DNA of 64,000 nucleotides from assembly GCA_963698085.1 (NCBI GenBank), contig OY969122.1, positions 1,922,001 through 1,986,000 of the forward strand, read 5' to 3'. The stretch's first letter is position 1. Each line of letters starts with the position of its first letter. The notes under the pieces were generated by a model that searched no databases, was not told the DNA's origin, and saw nothing but the letters and a program-made list of their open reading frames with translations. This stretch comes from VRUE01 sp963698085. Lineage in GTDB: Bacteria; Actinomycetota; Thermoleophilia; Solirubrobacterales; 70-9. Positions 42,849-53,100 of the stretch are shown one piece after another. The translations under genes were made by a program, and so were the position numbers.

Positions 42849-43011
42849 AGCGAGGTCGAATGGGACCGGCTCCCCCCAGGCAGAGCTCCACGAGCGCCTG
42901 CTCTCCCGCAAAGGGGAGATAGAAGAGGCGATCCTGGCCAGGGTCTACGGCGTCTCAGACCCCACAGCCGCAGGCGATCCCTCCTATCTAGACGGGCTTC
43001 GCCGTGCGGTA
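42849..43011 (+). other. Probable lost 5' coding part of the PucR-like gene
   Basis: The downstream PucR frame stays open through this stretch and reads like protein (AELHERLLSRKGEIEEAILA, then VYGVSDPTAAGDPSYLDGLR) but has no ATG, GTG or TTG. An ATG with a GCGAGG lead at 42860 is out of frame by one base; one extra C in the C6 run at 42872-42877 would connect it. So this is most likely coding sequence separated by a one-base indel. Confidence 0.55.
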
Positions 43012-44022
43012 GTGGCGGCGATCGACTACGGCCTTAAGAGCATCCAAAGCAGTGATCGCAACCGCCCCCAAGTCCCAGCCGCGCTTCTCGTCCAAGCCCG
43101 CGTCGCCGCCCGCAACGCCGTCGGCCTCGACACAGTCCTTCGCCGCTACTTCGCCGGCTATGCCCTCCTGGGCGACTTCATCATCGAGGAGGCTGAAGTC
43201 AACGGGGTGCTGGCAGGCGCCCAACTAAAGCGCCTTCTGCGTGCCCAGGCCTCGATCTTTGATCGCCTCCTCGCCGAGGTAAGCGAGGAGCACGCGCGCG
43301 AGACAGAGGCCCGCCACCGTCCAGCCGATGAGCGCCGCGCGGAGCTGGTGAGAAGGCTCCTCGCGGGCGAGCACCTCGATGCATCGGAGCTCGCCTATGA
43401 CCTGGAGGCGACGCACGTCGGCCTTGTCGCCGAGGGCTTTGGCGCGGCAGAGGCGATTCGTGAGATCGCCGCAGGGCTTGATCGCAGGCTGCTGCTCGTC
43501 CGCCAAGGCGAGGATACGGTTTGGGCATGGTTTGGGGGCTGGCATGCCGTTGACCGCGAGGAATTGCCAGACCTCATTTCGCGAGCCTGGCCTCAAGGGG
43601 TCTCCCTGGCGCTCGGCGAGCCGGGGGAGGGCATCGGCGGCTGGCGCCTCACCCACCGCCAGGCGTGCGCTGGGCTGCCGATCGCACAGCATGTCTCTGA
43701 GCCCTTTGTCCGCTACGCGGATGTCGCTCTGCTTGCCTCGATCCTCAAGGACGAGCTGCTGGCGACCTCGTTGCGCGAGATTTACCTGGCCCCACTGGAA
43801 GCAGAGAGGGACGGGGGAAAGGCAGCGCGCGAGACCCTGCGGTCCTATCTGACAACCGGCCGCAACATCACATCGGCCGCCGCCGCGTTGGGCGTCAACC
43901 GCAACACGGTCGCCAATCGCCTGCGCTCTATCGAGGAGGCAATCGGCCGCCCCCTTGATGCTTGGGCAGCCGAGCTAGAAGCTGTCCTGAAGCTCGAGGA
44001 GCTTCATTCGCCGGGCTCTTAG
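43012..44022 (+). CDS. PucR/CdaR-type helix-turn-helix regulator (N-terminus probably frameshifted)
   Basis: At least 336 aa from GTG 43012. The C-terminal HTH_30 domain is TLRSYLTTGRNITSAAAALG then VNRNTVANRLRSIEEAIG, the recognition unit of PucR/CdaR proteins. The middle contains a GGDEF-like CdaR fold (GLVAEGFGAAEAIREIAAGL; VSLALGEPGEGIGGWRLTHR). The true protein probably starts ~50 residues upstream at ATG 42860 (see 42849-43011). It sits directly before the two giant protease-repeat genes, so it may control them; that is inference from position. Confidence 0.75.
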   Translation: MAAIDYGLKSIQSSDRNRPQVPAALLVQARVAARNAVGLDTVLRRYFAGYALLGDFIIEEAEVNGVLAGAQLKRLLRAQASIFDRLLAEVSEEHARETEARHRPADERRAELVRRLLAGEHLDASELAYDLEATHVGLVAEGFGAAEAIREIAAGLDRRLLLVRQGEDTVWAWFGGWHAVDREELPDLISRAWPQGVSLALGEPGEGIGGWRLTHRQACAGLPIAQHVSEPFVRYADVALLASILKDELLATSLREIYLAPLEAERDGGKAARETLRSYLTTGRNITSAAAALGVNRNTVANRLRSIEEAIGRPLDAWAAELEAVLKLEELHSPGS

Positions 44023-44026
44023 CTCG

Positions 44027-44149
44027 CTGACGCAGCAACCTGCCGCACTTCACCCACCGCGATTAAGCGCATTGCCTAAGCACGGTCTCCAGCGCACCGG
44101 CGACGCTTACCCAATAGCAGTTCCAGAGATCGACCAGGGAGGGGACATC
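44027..44149 (+). promoter_or_regulatory. Conserved leader/promoter upstream of the sedolisin-like gene
   Basis: From CTGACGCAGCAACCTGC through GGCGACGCTTACCC to GACCAGGGAGGGG this stretch aligns with 50057-50175, upstream of the next giant gene. Non-coding conservation argues that it holds a shared promoter or regulator site and that the start codon lies after it. Confidence 0.65.
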
Positions 44150-44155
44150 GTGGGG

Positions 44156-47100
44156 ATGGGGAGCCGCATGGATCGCACGGGGGGGAAGTTCGCACCACGT
44201 TCGGGTCGTGGCCGAACCGGCGCGACGCTGTTCGTCGCGCTGATGACTCTCTGTCTCTGCATGTCATGGTGCGCTGTGGCTCCTGCGATGCGCCCTAGTG
44301 ATGGCCAAAGCGCTTCCCCTCGTAAGAGCTTCGTTCACAAGCATCACCGCAAGCACGCACAGAAGAAGCAGCGAAAGCGCGTTCAGAGGAAGAAGCGGCG
44401 CAGTGCGCGCAGCTTGGCAGCGGATACGCTGTCCGCCAAGCTGGCAGCTCTCTCAGTCGGCAAGATCGAGCCCTACTCCAAGGATCCCTCCGAAACCCGC
44501 CCGTACTATGCCTGCCCACCGCCGACCGAGACGCGGGCAAGCTGCAACCTCATCGTCAATCCCAATCCTCCCCTTCAGTCAAGTGGCGGTCAAGAACCGG
44601 TCGGCTACTCTCCGGAAGCGCTGCAGTCAGCCTACGGTCCGGACACCAGTAAATCCGCAACCGTCGCGGTCATCGTCGCCAATGGACATCCGTATGCCCA
44701 TAACGCTCTCAAAGTCTATCGCTCCCATTACGGGCTGCCCCCGTGCGAACCCGGATCTTGCTTCAAAAGGGTCAACCAGTATGGGGAAGAAGGCAATTAC
44801 CCTCCTCAGTTTGAAGAAGACGGCTGGGGCGCCGAGACGTCCTTGGACCTCGACATGGTCTCGGCGATGTGTCCCAAATGCAAACTCATCCTGGTCGAGG
44901 TTAAAGCCTCAGAGGACGAAGATCTCGGCATCGCGGTGAATGCAGCCGTTGCCCTGGGCGCGGATGTAGTCAGCCTCAGCTGGGTTGGTTCCGAAGACGC
45001 GAATGTAACCAAATACAACCACTACTACGAACACCCGGGCGTGGCGATCGTGGCTGCCTCCGGGGATAAAGTGGACCCCACCTACCCCGCTTCCTCGCCC
45101 GATGTGATCGCTGCCGGAGGGACCCTCCTCATTCCCGATGAAAGCCCCCGCGGTTGGATGGAGTACGTCTGGCATGGAGCCGGCAGCGGCTGCACCAAAT
45201 ACCAGCCGAAGCCCAGCTGGCAGACCGACACGGGTTGCGATTACCGCTCTGCCGCAGACGTTTCGGCCATCGCCAACCCCGCCTTGCCGGTCTCCGTCTA
45301 CAACTCGGAACCCGGCTTCTTCAACCTGAGTGGCTGGATCGCCCTGGGCGGGACCAGCGCCTCGGCGCCGATTATCGCCGGCATCGAGGCGACCAAGAGC
45401 AAAGCCTTCCGGGAAGCCGGCGCGAAAGCCTTCAAGGACGCCGCCGCCAATCACGAACTCTACGACGTCGTCAGCTTCTGGAACAAATACTGCGTCCCCA
45501 AACTCGACCAAGGCCACTACCTCTGCGAAGGCTCTGCTGGTTATGACGGGCCGAGCGGCTGGGGGACCCCGGGGGAACCACTGCCCGGACCGCCCGCCTC
45601 ACCCGAAATCGCGACCCTGATCGAGCCCGAAGAAGCGACCCTGGGCGGCTACATTAGCCCGCAGGGCAAAGCGACCACCTTCGTCTTCGAATATGGGACC
45701 ACGACGGCCTACGGCTCCACCGTGCCCGCCTCCCCGGCAAGCGCAGGTTCGGGCACCGAGACGGTCAGGGTCACCCAGAAAGCAACCGGCCTGAAACCAA
45801 GCACCGAATACCACTTCCGCATCTCGGCGACCAACAGCACCGGCACCTACAAATCAGAGGACCTGACCTTCACCACCCCCGCCACGCCGAAACTGGTGGT
45901 GGCGACCGAACTTCCCACCGGCGTCCAGGTCGGCGGCGCGACGCTGAACGGCAAGATCAACCCCGCCGGCTCTGAAGCCACCTATGAGTTCGAATACGGG
46001 CTGACCGACAAATACGGCAGCAGCGTGCCGGTGCCCGCGAGTGCTACCGGGACGAAATTCGTCTCGGTCGGCGAGAAAATGAGCGGCCTGAGGAACGGAA
46101 AGACATACCACTACCGCCTCAAGGCGACGAATGGGTCAGGCACGGTGTATGGCATCGATCGATTCTTCACGACGCCGGACGGTCAGCCTGTTGTGACCGC
46201 CGTAGGCGTCACGAAGATCGAGGGGGACCAAGCTGAGCTGACCGGCACTATCGCTCCCGGCGGGGAAAGCACCAGCTACCACTTCGAGTATGGACCCACC
46301 GAAGCCTACGGCAAAGTCGCTCCCTCCTGGGGATCTGAAGAAATCGGCTCGGGCATTGAAGACGTTGATGTGGCACAGAAAACCCACATTGTGAAGCCGA
46401 ACACCACCTACCACTTCCGGCTGGTTGCCGAAAACGCCAAAGGTACGGTTGCGAGTCCGGACCAGACCTTCACTACCCGCGAATGGGGAGCACCCGAAGC
46501 GAGATATCCCGCAGATATGGAATTCTACCAACCCGCCAAGCTCACTGAGACATCCTGTACCTCACCCAGCGCCTGCTTCGTGGTCGGTTACTACACAAAC
46601 ACTTCGAAAACCATCCGCACGCTGGCCAACCAGCGAAACGAATCCGGCAAATGGCAAGTACAGACCACCCCCAACCCAAGCGGCGCAAAAGAAAGCCGCC
46701 TGGAAGGCGTCTCATGCACTTCCTCCACCGCCTGCACCGCCGTCGGCAACTACGTCGACAGCACGGGCACGAGGCTGACCCTGGCCGAGCGCTGGAATGG
46801 GACCGAATGGACGATCCAATCGACCCCCAACCCAAGCGGCGCAAAAGAAAGCCGCCTGGAGAGCGTCTCGTGCACCTCATCGACGGCGTGCACCGCAACC
46901 GGCTACTACGTCAACAGCTCCGGGACGACGGTCAATCTTGCCGAGCGCTGGAACGGCAGCGAATGGACGATCCAATCGACCCCTAATCCTGCCGGGGCTG
47001 CCAAAGCCATTTTGCACGACGTCTCCTGCGTGAGCGCCAGCGATTGCTGGGCGGTGGGCGAAAGCCAGGAAGCGGGCAAAGAACCGACTTCGCTACTAGA

Positions 47101-50035
47101 GCGCTGGAACGGCAGCACCTGGACGATCCAAACGCTGCCCGAACCGACCAAAAGCCTCAGCTCGATCAGCTGCCCTGCGACCACCTGGTGCATGGCAGTC
47201 GGCGACGGGGTCTACGTCGAGCGCTGGAACGGCAGCGCTTGGTCACGCCAGAGCGCGGTTTCCCCCGGCGAATCGCCGCGGCTGAAAGCGATCCACTGCA
47301 GGAGCCAGAGCGCCTGCACCGCGGTCGGCGAGTACAGCCACGAAGGCACCGCCCCCCTCGCCGAGCACTGGGACGGCAGTGGTTGGTCGGTGCAGAGCAC
47401 GACCGATCCGCTGGAAGGCCCGAGCACCCAAGGCGCAAGCTTAGAAGGCGTCTCCTGCCAGTCGGCCAACGGCTGCTCCGCTGTCGGCGACTACTTCCAG
47501 GAGGGAAGAGACACCACCCTGGCGCTGATCGAGACCCATCTTGCCACTCCCTACCTCACCACCGAACTAGCCACCGGCGTCAGCCAATCCGAAGCGATTC
47601 TGAATGGTGCGGTCGATCCAAATGGCGATGCGAGCACCTACCAGTTCGAATTCGGTCCCACAACCTCCTACGGCACGACCGTGCCGATCCCGGCCAAAGA
47701 AGCCGGCAGTGGCATCAACCCGGTGAAAGTCAGCCAGGCAATCAGCGGCCTGGAAGCAAGCAAAACCTACCACTACAGGGTCACCGCGCAGAACAGCTTC
47801 GGCTTGGCTCAGGGCGAAGACGAAACCTTCACCACCCTGCCACCCTGCCAAGGCGCCGAAGCCAAATGCGAATGGAAAACCCAGTCAACGCCCGACCTTA
47901 CGACCTCCAAACACCAGCTCTCGGGTGTCTCCTGCGCCTCGGCGACGATGTGCTTTGCGGTCGGCAGAGACGCGCTTGCCGACAAGGGCCTGGGAGAGCT
48001 CTGGAACGGCAGCGAATGGTCGGTGCAGGTGAAAGCCAGCTCGTTAAGCGGTTCCCCCTCGAGCGTCTCCTGTCCCTCGACGACCTGGTGCATGGCGGCC
48101 GGCAATACCGAAGGAGGCATACCGAAGGCCTGGCTCTTGAAAGAAGAAGGGGGCAAATGGACGCCCACCTACCAGATGCCCCCGACCCCCTCGGGTGGCT
48201 CCAAAGGGGTGCTCAGAAGCGTCTCCTGCACCTCGACCACGGCCTGTACTGCAGTGGGCAGCTACTACGTCGAAAGCGAATCCAAATACAAGCTTCTGGT
48301 CGAGCGCTGGAACGGCAGCTCCTGGTCGACGCAGACGGCTGCCGCCCTCTCTGAAAGCAGCTCGATCGAAGAGGTCGGCGTTTCCTGCCCGACCTCCACC
48401 TCCTGCATCATGGTCGGTACCCACCTGAAAGGCTCCACGCCAACCCCCTTCGCCCAGAGTTGGAACGGCACCAGCTGGTCGGCGCTCACCCCTCAGAGCC
48501 CCGGCTCCTACTCGACCAAGCTGCGCAGCGTCTCCTGCACCTCGTCTACTTCCTGCATAGCCGTCGGCAGCTACAAGGAAACCAAAACCCAGCCCGAAAA
48601 ACCGCTCGCCGAGAGCTGGAACGGCAGCGCCTGGTCGACCCTCAGCGTACCCAGCCCCGAAACCACCCAGGCCGTAGGCCTCAAGGGGATCTCCTGCACC
48701 TCTACCAGCGCCTGCACCGCAGCCGGTTACTACTGGCTGGAAGGCAAACAGAGGACCCTGGCGGAGTCTTGGAACGGGACCAACTGGACGATCCAGGCCT
48801 CGCCCAACCCGAGCCCCGAACTCAACTCCCTGAATCAGGTCTCCTGCACCGCGGTCGGCGCTTGCACCGCGGTTGGCTCGATGCAGCCAGAAGCGGGCAT
48901 GGTCGGAGAAGAAACCGCCTCCCTGGCAGAGCGTTGGAACGGCAGCGAATGGAAAACCCAGGTGACACCCAGCCTGGCGACCTCCGAATACTCGCTCTCT
49001 GGCGTCTCCTGTGCCTCGGCGACGATGTGCTTCGCAGTCGGCAGTTATCCGCTGATTGAGAGGGGGCTGGGTCAGCTCTGGAACGGCAGCACGTGGACGA
49101 CGCAGGTGAAAGCCGTCGCCTCCATAAACGGATACCCCTCGAGTGTCTCCTGCCCCTCGACGACCTGGTGCATGGTCGCCGGCAGTGGCGTAGGCGGTTT
49201 GCCGAAGGCCTGGCTCTTGAAAGAAGAGGGAGGTGAATGGACGCGCAGCCTCCAGACACCGCCCCTGCCCAGCGGCGGCTCCAACGGCGGGCTGCGCAGC
49301 GTCTCGTGCACTTCGACCAGCGCCTGCACGGCGGTCGGCTACTACTACGACGAAGGCCAGGGCAAAAACCGGCCTCTGGTCGAGCATTGGAACGGCAGCA
49401 AATGGACGGCGGAATCGGCCCCCAGCCCAGTCGAAGGCAGCGCGGCAACCGCGATGATGAGTGTCTCCTGCGCCTCAGGGACCTCTTGTGTCGCGGTGGG
49501 CGAAGCAAGCAACGCCCCCTTCGCCGAGCGGTGGGACGGGACGAGTTGGTCGGTCATGACCACGCCACTCCCAGCCGGCGCCATCGAAAGCGGCTTTGAG
49601 AACGTCTCCTGCGGCTCGCCCAGCGGCTGCATGGCTGTCGGTACCTACAAGGAAAGCGGCAAAGGCCAGTACCCGAAGCCATTGGCCCAGCGCTGGAACG
49701 GAAGCGAATGGTCGATAGTCAGCGTGCCCAGTCCCGCTGAAGCCAAAGGCGAGGTGAGACTCGAGGGGATCTCCTGCGTATCGCCCTCCTACTGCACCGC
49801 GGTCGGTCAGTACTCGCCGACCGCGAGTGCCAACCCGGAAGAACTGAAGACCCTGACCGAGTACTGGGACGGCGCGAAATGGGTTGTGCAGGCATCGCCC
49901 AACTCGAGCCTGAAAGTCAACGGCCTGAACCAGGTCTCCTGCAGCTCGGCGATCGCCTGCACCGCGGTTGGCGGAGCGCGGCCGGAATTGGTCCCCACCC
50001 TGGGCGAAGCCGCGCTGGCGGCTCGCTACGAATAG
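44156..50035 (+). CDS. Giant secreted sedolisin-like (S53) protein with Fn3-like and CxAVG/WNG repeats
   Basis: About 1,959 aa from ATG 44156 (GTG 44150 also possible; an upstream ATG at 44072 lies inside the conserved leader). Signal segment TLFVALMTLCLCMSW, then a long Lys/Arg/His-rich stretch. The protease domain spans ~110-480: E227 and D231 in GAETSLD fit the sedolisin E-x3-D pair, and S401 in GGTSASAP is the nucleophile. Three Fn3-like repeats follow (~480-775), then about 19 repeats with SC....C.AVG and ERWNG..W, interrupted by a fourth Fn3-like repeat near 47.55-47.85 kb. Two Cys per repeat suggest disulfides. Substrate unknown. Confidence 0.85.
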   Translation: MGSRMDRTGGKFAPRSGRGRTGATLFVALMTLCLCMSWCAVAPAMRPSDGQSASPRKSFVHKHHRKHAQKKQRKRVQRKKRRSARSLAADTLSAKLAALSVGKIEPYSKDPSETRPYYACPPPTETRASCNLIVNPNPPLQSSGGQEPVGYSPEALQSAYGPDTSKSATVAVIVANGHPYAHNALKVYRSHYGLPPCEPGSCFKRVNQYGEEGNYPPQFEEDGWGAETSLDLDMVSAMCPKCKLILVEVKASEDEDLGIAVNAAVALGADVVSLSWVGSEDANVTKYNHYYEHPGVAIVAASGDKVDPTYPASSPDVIAAGGTLLIPDESPRGWMEYVWHGAGSGCTKYQPKPSWQTDTGCDYRSAADVSAIANPALPVSVYNSEPGFFNLSGWIALGGTSASAPIIAGIEATKSKAFREAGAKAFKDAAANHELYDVVSFWNKYCVPKLDQGHYLCEGSAGYDGPSGWGTPGEPLPGPPASPEIATLIEPEEATLGGYISPQGKATTFVFEYGTTTAYGSTVPASPASAGSGTETVRVTQKATGLKPSTEYHFRISATNSTGTYKSEDLTFTTPATPKLVVATELPTGVQVGGATLNGKINPAGSEATYEFEYGLTDKYGSSVPVPASATGTKFVSVGEKMSGLRNGKTYHYRLKATNGSGTVYGIDRFFTTPDGQPVVTAVGVTKIEGDQAELTGTIAPGGESTSYHFEYGPTEAYGKVAPSWGSEEIGSGIEDVDVAQKTHIVKPNTTYHFRLVAENAKGTVASPDQTFTTREWGAPEARYPADMEFYQPAKLTETSCTSPSACFVVGYYTNTSKTIRTLANQRNESGKWQVQTTPNPSGAKESRLEGVSCTSSTACTAVGNYVDSTGTRLTLAERWNGTEWTIQSTPNPSGAKESRLESVSCTSSTACTATGYYVNSSGTTVNLAERWNGSEWTIQSTPNPAGAAKAILHDVSCVSASDCWAVGESQEAGKEPTSLLERWNGSTWTIQTLPEPTKSLSSISCPATTWCMAVGDGVYVERWNGSAWSRQSAVSPGESPRLKAIHCRSQSACTAVGEYSHEGTAPLAEHWDGSGWSVQSTTDPLEGPSTQGASLEGVSCQSANGCSAVGDYFQEGRDTTLALIETHLATPYLTTELATGVSQSEAILNGAVDPNGDASTYQFEFGPTTSYGTTVPIPAKEAGSGINPVKVSQAISGLEASKTYHYRVTAQNSFGLAQGEDETFTTLPPCQGAEAKCEWKTQSTPDLTTSKHQLSGVSCASATMCFAVGRDALADKGLGELWNGSEWSVQVKASSLSGSPSSVSCPSTTWCMAAGNTEGGIPKAWLLKEEGGKWTPTYQMPPTPSGGSKGVLRSVSCTSTTACTAVGSYYVESESKYKLLVERWNGSSWSTQTAAALSESSSIEEVGVSCPTSTSCIMVGTHLKGSTPTPFAQSWNGTSWSALTPQSPGSYSTKLRSVSCTSSTSCIAVGSYKETKTQPEKPLAESWNGSAWSTLSVPSPETTQAVGLKGISCTSTSACTAAGYYWLEGKQRTLAESWNGTNWTIQASPNPSPELNSLNQVSCTAVGACTAVGSMQPEAGMVGEETASLAERWNGSEWKTQVTPSLATSEYSLSGVSCASATMCFAVGSYPLIERGLGQLWNGSTWTTQVKAVASINGYPSSVSCPSTTWCMVAGSGVGGLPKAWLLKEEGGEWTRSLQTPPLPSGGSNGGLRSVSCTSTSACTAVGYYYDEGQGKNRPLVEHWNGSKWTAESAPSPVEGSAATAMMSVSCASGTSCVAVGEASNAPFAERWDGTSWSVMTTPLPAGAIESGFENVSCGSPSGCMAVGTYKESGKGQYPKPLAQRWNGSEWSIVSVPSPAEAKGEVRLEGISCVSPSYCTAVGQYSPTASANPEELKTLTEYWDGAKWVVQASPNSSLKVNGLNQVSCSSAIACTAVGGARPELVPTLGEAALAARYE
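48776..50035 (+). repeat. 1,260-bp 3' block identical to 53465-54724
   Basis: The last 1,260 bp of this gene, stop codon included, match the end of the next gene with no difference that I can see. Upstream of it the two genes are similar but clearly diverged, so the block is a recent conversion or duplication. Confidence 0.85.
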
Positions 50036-50056
50036 GTCCGACGAGCACTCAGCCCC

Positions 50057-50175
50057 CTGATGCAGCAACTTGCCCTACTTCACCCACCACGATTGAGCGC
50101 ATTGTCCAAGCACGGCGTCTAGTGCAACGGCGACGCTTACCCGAAGTTCAGGGATCATCGACCGGGAGGGGATGT
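50057..50175 (+). promoter_or_regulatory. Conserved leader/promoter upstream of the metzincin-like gene
   Basis: It aligns with 44027-44149 (shared ...CTTCACCCACC.CGATT.AGCGCATTG... and CGGCGACGCTTACCC). It ends with GGGAGGGG about 10 bp before ATG 50180, which serves as ribosome binding site and fixes the start. Confidence 0.65.
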
Positions 50176-50179
50176 TCGC

Positions 50180-53100
50180 ATGGGGACAGGTGGGCGCAAG
50201 AATGTGTTGAGGGCACGGCTCAGGCTTTTTACGGGGCTCCTCGGCGTACTGAGTTCCGCGGTTATCTGCTTTGCAATGATCCCCGCCATGGCCTTCGCCC
50301 ATGGCGGCCACAGCCATGCGCAATTCGACGGCCGCATGGCCGACCGACCTGACTCCGGGCGGATCGGCAAAAGCACCTACCGCTTCATCCCCTCCAAAAA
50401 GGAATACGAAGTCCGGCGAGACGGAGAGCCACCCCACTTCTTCCACCTCGATTACGCGGCAAAGCTCGAGGGCAAGTCAAGCCGATCTGCCGATGAACCA
50501 CCTTTGCCCGCCCAGTGGCCAGGACCCAGCGCGACCCTTCCGAGCAACGAGCTGGCCCCGCACTGCCGCACCACGGGCAAGCGGATAGCCGTCGTTTATG
50601 CCCACCGCCCATCGGACGGCACGCCGACGCCGACGAGCCAACTGCGCAGCATTGTGAGGCGGATGAACTGGAAGTTCGCCGACCAAGCCTCGCAGTCAAG
50701 CGGTGGCCAGCGTGTCGTCCGCATGGCCGTGGACTGCAACGCAAGCGGCGAAATCAACGTCTACAACGCGACGGCCCCAAACAACAACTACGTGACCCTT
50801 TACAACGCTGCCTTCGAAGGGACGCTTGGCTTTCCAGACCTAAACGACGGCAAGTACCTGATCTTCGATCACTCCATCAACGAAGAAAACCCGGGAGTGG
50901 TTGGCGTAGGTGGCGCTGCGTCCGATGCCGTGAAGAGCTCTGCCAACAAAAACACCAAACATTCAATTGCCGTGATCTACGACGATACGTCCTGGGCGCC
51001 CTGGGAAAGCCACGTCACGATCCACGAGCTCTCCCACGCGATGGGCGCAGCGCAGGGTTCCGTTACCCCCAAAGCCCCCTTCTCCACGACGGGATTCCAC
51101 TGCTCAGACGGCATCGACATCCTCTGCTACAACGATGGGACGGCAGGGAGCTCTTCCTACGCAGAGACCAAGTGCCCTGAACCCATTTACTACGACACGG
51201 TCAACGTGCCGATCGATTGCGGCAAGGACACCTACTTCAACGCCGCGCCTGCGCCCGGCACCTGGCTGGCTGAATACTGGAACCTCGCCGGGCCCGAGAA
51301 CCCCTTCCTGGTAGCACCTCCGAAAGCGACGACCTCACCGGCATCGGCGATCAGTGGGAGTAGAGCGACCTTGCACGGAACCGTCAACCCCGAAGGATCG
51401 GAAACCAAATATCACTTCGAATACGGGCCGACTACGGCATACGGAAGCAATGCGCCGATGCCGAGCGTTACCGCCGGATCAGGGGGGGCTGCCGTAGCAA
51501 GAAACACGGAAATCACCGGCCTCGAACCACTCACGACCTACAACTTCCGCATGGTCGCGACGAGCGATGTCGGCACGGCCTTCGGCACCAACAAAACCTT
51601 CACCACGACGGGGATGATGCCGCCCGAAGTAACGACCGAAAGCGCGACGGGGATCAAAGCCGGAAAAGCCAACCTGCGCGGAACCCTCAACCCGAATGGG
51701 TTCAACACCACCTATCACTTCGAATGGGGGACCAAAGCTGAATTCGACGAAGGCAAATACGGGAACTCGACGGCAAAATTCTCCGGCGGCGGGGGCACGA
51801 GCAGCTTCCCGGTCACAAAAACGATCGAAGGCCTCAAAGGCCAGACCGAGTATCACTACCGCCTCGTCGCCAAAAGCGTTGAAGGAACGACGGTCGGATC
51901 TGACAAATCGTTCACGACGCTCAACTGGGGGCCGCCGACGGCTACGACCGATCCCGGTGAACCGGCGCTCAGCCACAATGAAGCGTTTCTGAGGGCGACG
52001 ATCAACCCGCGGGAATTCGCGACCAGCTACCGCTTCGAATGGGGGACGAGCACCGCCTACGGCAACAGTATCCCCGTCCCCGATGAAAGCATCGGATCAG
52101 GGACCGAAGACGTCAAAGTCGTAAAGAAACTCGAATCCCTTCAGCCCGGCATGCTCTACCACTTCAGGGTCGTGGCTACCAACAGCGAAGGCACGACCTA
52201 TGGGGAAGACCGCACGGTCAATACGCTGGGCCCGCCTGCTATCACCAACGAACCGGCGACGGGGGTAAGCAGCACCGAAGCGGTCTTGAACGCAGCCGTC
52301 TATCCAAACGGCTACCCCACGACCTACCAGTTCGAATATGGCCCCACGGCCTTCTACGGGACCACCGTGCCGATTCCGGCTAAAGAAGCAGGCAGTGGCA
52401 TCAACCCGGTGAAAGTCAGCCAGGCAATCAGCGGCCTGGAAGCAAGCAAAACCTACCATTTCCGGATCGTGGCTCAGAACACCAAAGGTAGTGTTTCGGG
52501 GGCCGATGAAACCTTCACCACCCTCCCTCCCTGCAAAGGCGCCGAAGGCAAATGCGAATGGAACGCCCAGTCTACCCCCGGCCTCTCGACCTCCAAATAC
52601 CAGCTCTCGGGCGTCTCCTGCGCTTCGGCGACGATGTGCTTTGCGGTCGGCTCCGACACGCTCGCCGACAAGGGTCTGGGAGAGCTCTGGAACGGCAGCG
52701 AATGGTCGGTGCAGGTGAAAGCCAGCTCGTTAAGCGGTTCCCCCTCGAGCGTCTCCTGTCCCTCGACGACCTGGTGCATGGCGGCCGGCAATACCGAAGG
52801 CGGCATACCGAAGGCCTGGCTCTTGAAAGAAGAAGGCGGCAAATGGATGCCCGCTTACCAGACGCTGCCGACGCCCAGCGGCGGCTCCAAACGCATCTTG
52901 CGTGCCATCTCCTGCACCTCGACCACCGCCTGCACCGCCGTAGGCCACTACTACGTCGAAAGCGAATCCAAATACAAGCTTCTGGTCGAGCGCTGGAACG
53001 GCACCGCCTGGTCGACGCAGACGGCTGCCGCCCTCTCTGAAAGCAGCTCGATCGAAGAGGTCGGCGTTTCCTGCGCCACCTCCAGCGCCTGCATCATGGC

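Noticed and set aside
44072..44149. Start of the sedolisin-like gene at ATG 44072
   Set aside because: This stretch aligns with non-coding sequence upstream of the gene at 50180; a signal peptide start at 44156 or 44150 after GGGAGGGG is better.
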